Positions 5,725 through 7,412 of a stretch of DNA of 7,412 bases are shown here, in pieces. Location: contig JBGPIL010000107.1 of NCBI GenBank assembly GCA_041484905.1, positions 1 to 7,412 of the forward strand, read 5' to 3'. The DNA comes from JACQCE01 sp041484905. GTDB taxonomy: Bacteria > Nitrospirota > Nitrospiria > JACQCE01. The first letter of the stretch is position 1. Every line of letters starts with the position of its first letter. The translations under genes and the position numbers were made by a program. Under the pieces are notes generated by a model that saw nothing but the letters and a program-made list of their open reading frames with translations, was not told where the DNA came from and ran no database searches.

Positions 5725-7404
5725 ATGGCCACCTACCAATACATCTTCACCATTCATAAGTTGGGCAAAGTCGTGCCGCCCAAGCGCGAAATCCTCAAAG
5801 AAATCTCGCTTTCGTTCTTCCCCGGCGCCAAGATCGGCGTCCTGGGGCTGAACGGTTCGGGCAAATCGACACTGCTGCGGATCATGGCGGGTGTCGATAC
5901 CGATTTCCTGGGCGAGGCCAAACCGGCCAAGGGCGTGAGGATCGGCTTTCTGGCGCAGGAGCCGCAGCTCGATCCCGCCAAGGACGTCCGCGGGAATGTC
6001 GAAGAGGGTGTGGCCGCCACCAAGAAACTGTTAGACGATTACAATGCCATCAGCGCCAAGTTCGCCGAACCGATGTCGGATGACGCGATGGCCAAGCTGC
6101 TCGAACAGCAGGGGAAATTGCAAGAAGCGATCGACGCCGCCAACGCCTGGGAGCTGGACCGGCAGTTGGAGATCGCCGCCGACTCGCTGCGTCTCCCACC
6201 CTGGGAGGCCTCCATCGCCTCGCTCTCAGGAGGCGAGAAACGCCGCGTGGCGCTCTGCCGTCTGCTCCTCTCCGCACCCGATCTGCTGTTGCTCGACGAG
6301 CCGACCAATCATCTCGACGCCGAATCGGTCGCGTGGCTCGAACGGTTTCTCAAAGACTTTCCGGGCACCGTCGTCGCCGTCACACACGATCGTTACTTCC
6401 TCGACAATGTTGCAGGCTGGATTTTGGAACTCGACCGGGGCAAGGGGATTCCCTGGGAAGGCAACTATTCGTCATGGTTGGATCAAAAAGCTCAGCGGCT
6501 GGCGGTGGAAGAAAAACAGGAGAGCGCCAAGCAGAAAGCCTTGCAGCATGAGTTGGAATGGGTCCGCACCAATCCCAAAGGCCGCCACGCGAAAAGCAAA
6601 GCACGGCTAAGCGCGTATGAAGAACTCGCCTCGCAAGAAGCGGTGGCCCGGAACGAAACCAAAGACATCATCATCCCGCCGGGGCCGCGGTTGGGTGAAT
6701 TCGTCATGGAAGCCAAAGAGCTTCGTAAAGGCTATGGCGACCGGCTGCTGATCGATGGCTTGAGCTTCGCGCTTCCCCGCGGCGGCATCGTCGGGATCAT
6801 CGGCCCCAACGGCGCGGGTAAAACGACCCTCTTCAAAATGCTCTCCGGCCAGGAAAAGCCTGACGGCGGCTCGCTCACGATCGGCGACACGGTGAAACTC
6901 GCGTATGTCGATCAGGGGCGCGACACGCTCGACGGCTCAAAGACCGTCTACGAGGAAATATCCGGCGGCCAGGACGTGATCATGATCGGCAAGCACGAGA
7001 TGGCCGCACGCGCTTATGTCGGCGGCTTCAACTTCAAGAATACCGATCAGCAAAAACATGTGAAGCTCCTCTCCGGCGGCGAGCGCAATCGTGTGCATCT
7101 GGCCAAGCTGCTCAAAAGCGGCGGGAACGTGCTGCTGCTTGACGAGCCAAGTAACGATCTCGATGTGGAAACCTTGCGCGCACTCGAAGAGGCGCTCTTG
7201 GATTTCGCCGGCTGTGCACTGGTCATCAGCCACGACCGGTGGTTCTTGGACCGGATCGCGACGCATATCCTCGCCTTCGAAGGCGACAGCCGAGTGGTGT
7301 GGTTTGAGGGGAATTACCAGGAGTACGAAGCCAACCGTCACCAGCGCCTAGGCACCGATGCTGATCAGCCGCACCGGATTAAGTACAAGCCGCTGACACG
7401 ATGA
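5725..7404 (+). CDS. ettA: EttA, ABC-F energy-dependent translational throttle
   Basis: This 559-aa soluble tandem ATPase binds the ribosomal E site and adjusts entry into elongation according to ATP/ADP level. The E. coli protein is 555 aa and its N-terminus (GKVVPPKR, then LSFFPGAKIGVLGLNG) matches closely, which fixes the start. ABC1 has Walker A GLNGSGKST (41-49), an arm insertion (about 90-146), signature LSGGE (167-171), Walker B LLLLDE with catalytic E192, and switch H221. The linker carries the tRNA-interacting PtIM region (about 247-305) with EWVR (278-281) and KGRHAKSKARL. ABC2 has Walker A GPNGAGKTT (360-368), signature LSGGE (449-453), E474 and H503. DEPSNDLD has Ser where Thr is usual. 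There are no membrane segments. No Shine-Dalgarno precedes the ATG. The gene is separated from the dab unit by 253 bases and is functionally unrelated to it. It appears complete and intact. Confidence 0.97.
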   Translation: MATYQYIFTIHKLGKVVPPKREILKEISLSFFPGAKIGVLGLNGSGKSTLLRIMAGVDTDFLGEAKPAKGVRIGFLAQEPQLDPAKDVRGNVEEGVAATKKLLDDYNAISAKFAEPMSDDAMAKLLEQQGKLQEAIDAANAWELDRQLEIAADSLRLPPWEASIASLSGGEKRRVALCRLLLSAPDLLLLDEPTNHLDAESVAWLERFLKDFPGTVVAVTHDRYFLDNVAGWILELDRGKGIPWEGNYSSWLDQKAQRLAVEEKQESAKQKALQHELEWVRTNPKGRHAKSKARLSAYEELASQEAVARNETKDIIIPPGPRLGEFVMEAKELRKGYGDRLLIDGLSFALPRGGIVGIIGPNGAGKTTLFKMLSGQEKPDGGSLTIGDTVKLAYVDQGRDTLDGSKTVYEEISGGQDVIMIGKHEMAARAYVGGFNFKNTDQQKHVKLLSGGERNRVHLAKLLKSGGNVLLLDEPSNDLDVETLRALEEALLDFAGCALVISHDRWFLDRIATHILAFEGDSRVVWFEGNYQEYEANRHQRLGTDADQPHRIKYKPLTR

Positions 7405-7412
7405 AATGTGAA

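Noticed and set aside
5540..5851. A 103-codon + strand open frame through the repeat tract into ettA
   Set aside because: It is low-complexity, rich in Ser, Arg, Pro and Phe, and overlaps the start of ettA out of frame. The open frame is a by-product of the pyrimidine repeats.
7401..7412. A possible next gene starting at ATG 7401, overlapping the ettA TGA by ATGA
   Set aside because: Only four codons (M K C E) are visible before the window ends, which cannot support a gene call.

Overview
The window looks like part of a GC-rich, autotrophic bacterium. It carries a dissolved inorganic carbon (DIC) uptake operon of the DAB/MpsAB type, followed by an unrelated translation-factor gene. The combination of a long DabA, an NDH-1-like DabB and a PII-like protein suggests a chemolithoautotroph. 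My best guess is a member of Nitrospirota, with beta/gammaproteobacterial chemolithoautotrophs as alternatives. That taxonomic call is inference only, because no search could be run. Every gene lies on the + strand.

Region 1 (2-5471) is a tight three-gene unit. The 3' part of dabB (NuoL-like membrane subunit; its 5' end is outside the window) overlaps dabA (DUF2309/UPF0753, zinc-binding beta-carbonic-anhydrase-like subunit) by an ATGA. Eleven bases after dabA is a small PII-like signalling protein with a strong Shine-Dalgarno sequence. DabA and DabB are expected to form an ion-gradient-powered complex that captures CO2 and traps it as bicarbonate. The PII-like protein is a plausible sensor or gate for it. 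Two points stand out. The DabB chain continues past the usual DabB/NuoL end into a second, NuoM-like half-module that has lost several ionisable residues. DabA is also unusually long (1,100 aa).

Region 2 (5450-5724) is non-coding apart from the tail of the PII-like gene. It begins with a near-perfect hairpin whose loop is the PII-like stop codon. It continues as a pyrimidine-rich, G-poor tract built largely from 7-bp repeat units, and ends in weak promoter-like elements directly before ettA. The base composition differs sharply from the flanking genes.

Region 3 (5725-7404) is a complete ettA gene (ABC-F energy-dependent translational throttle), with no recognisable ribosome binding site and probably its own promoter. 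Only 8 bases follow it.
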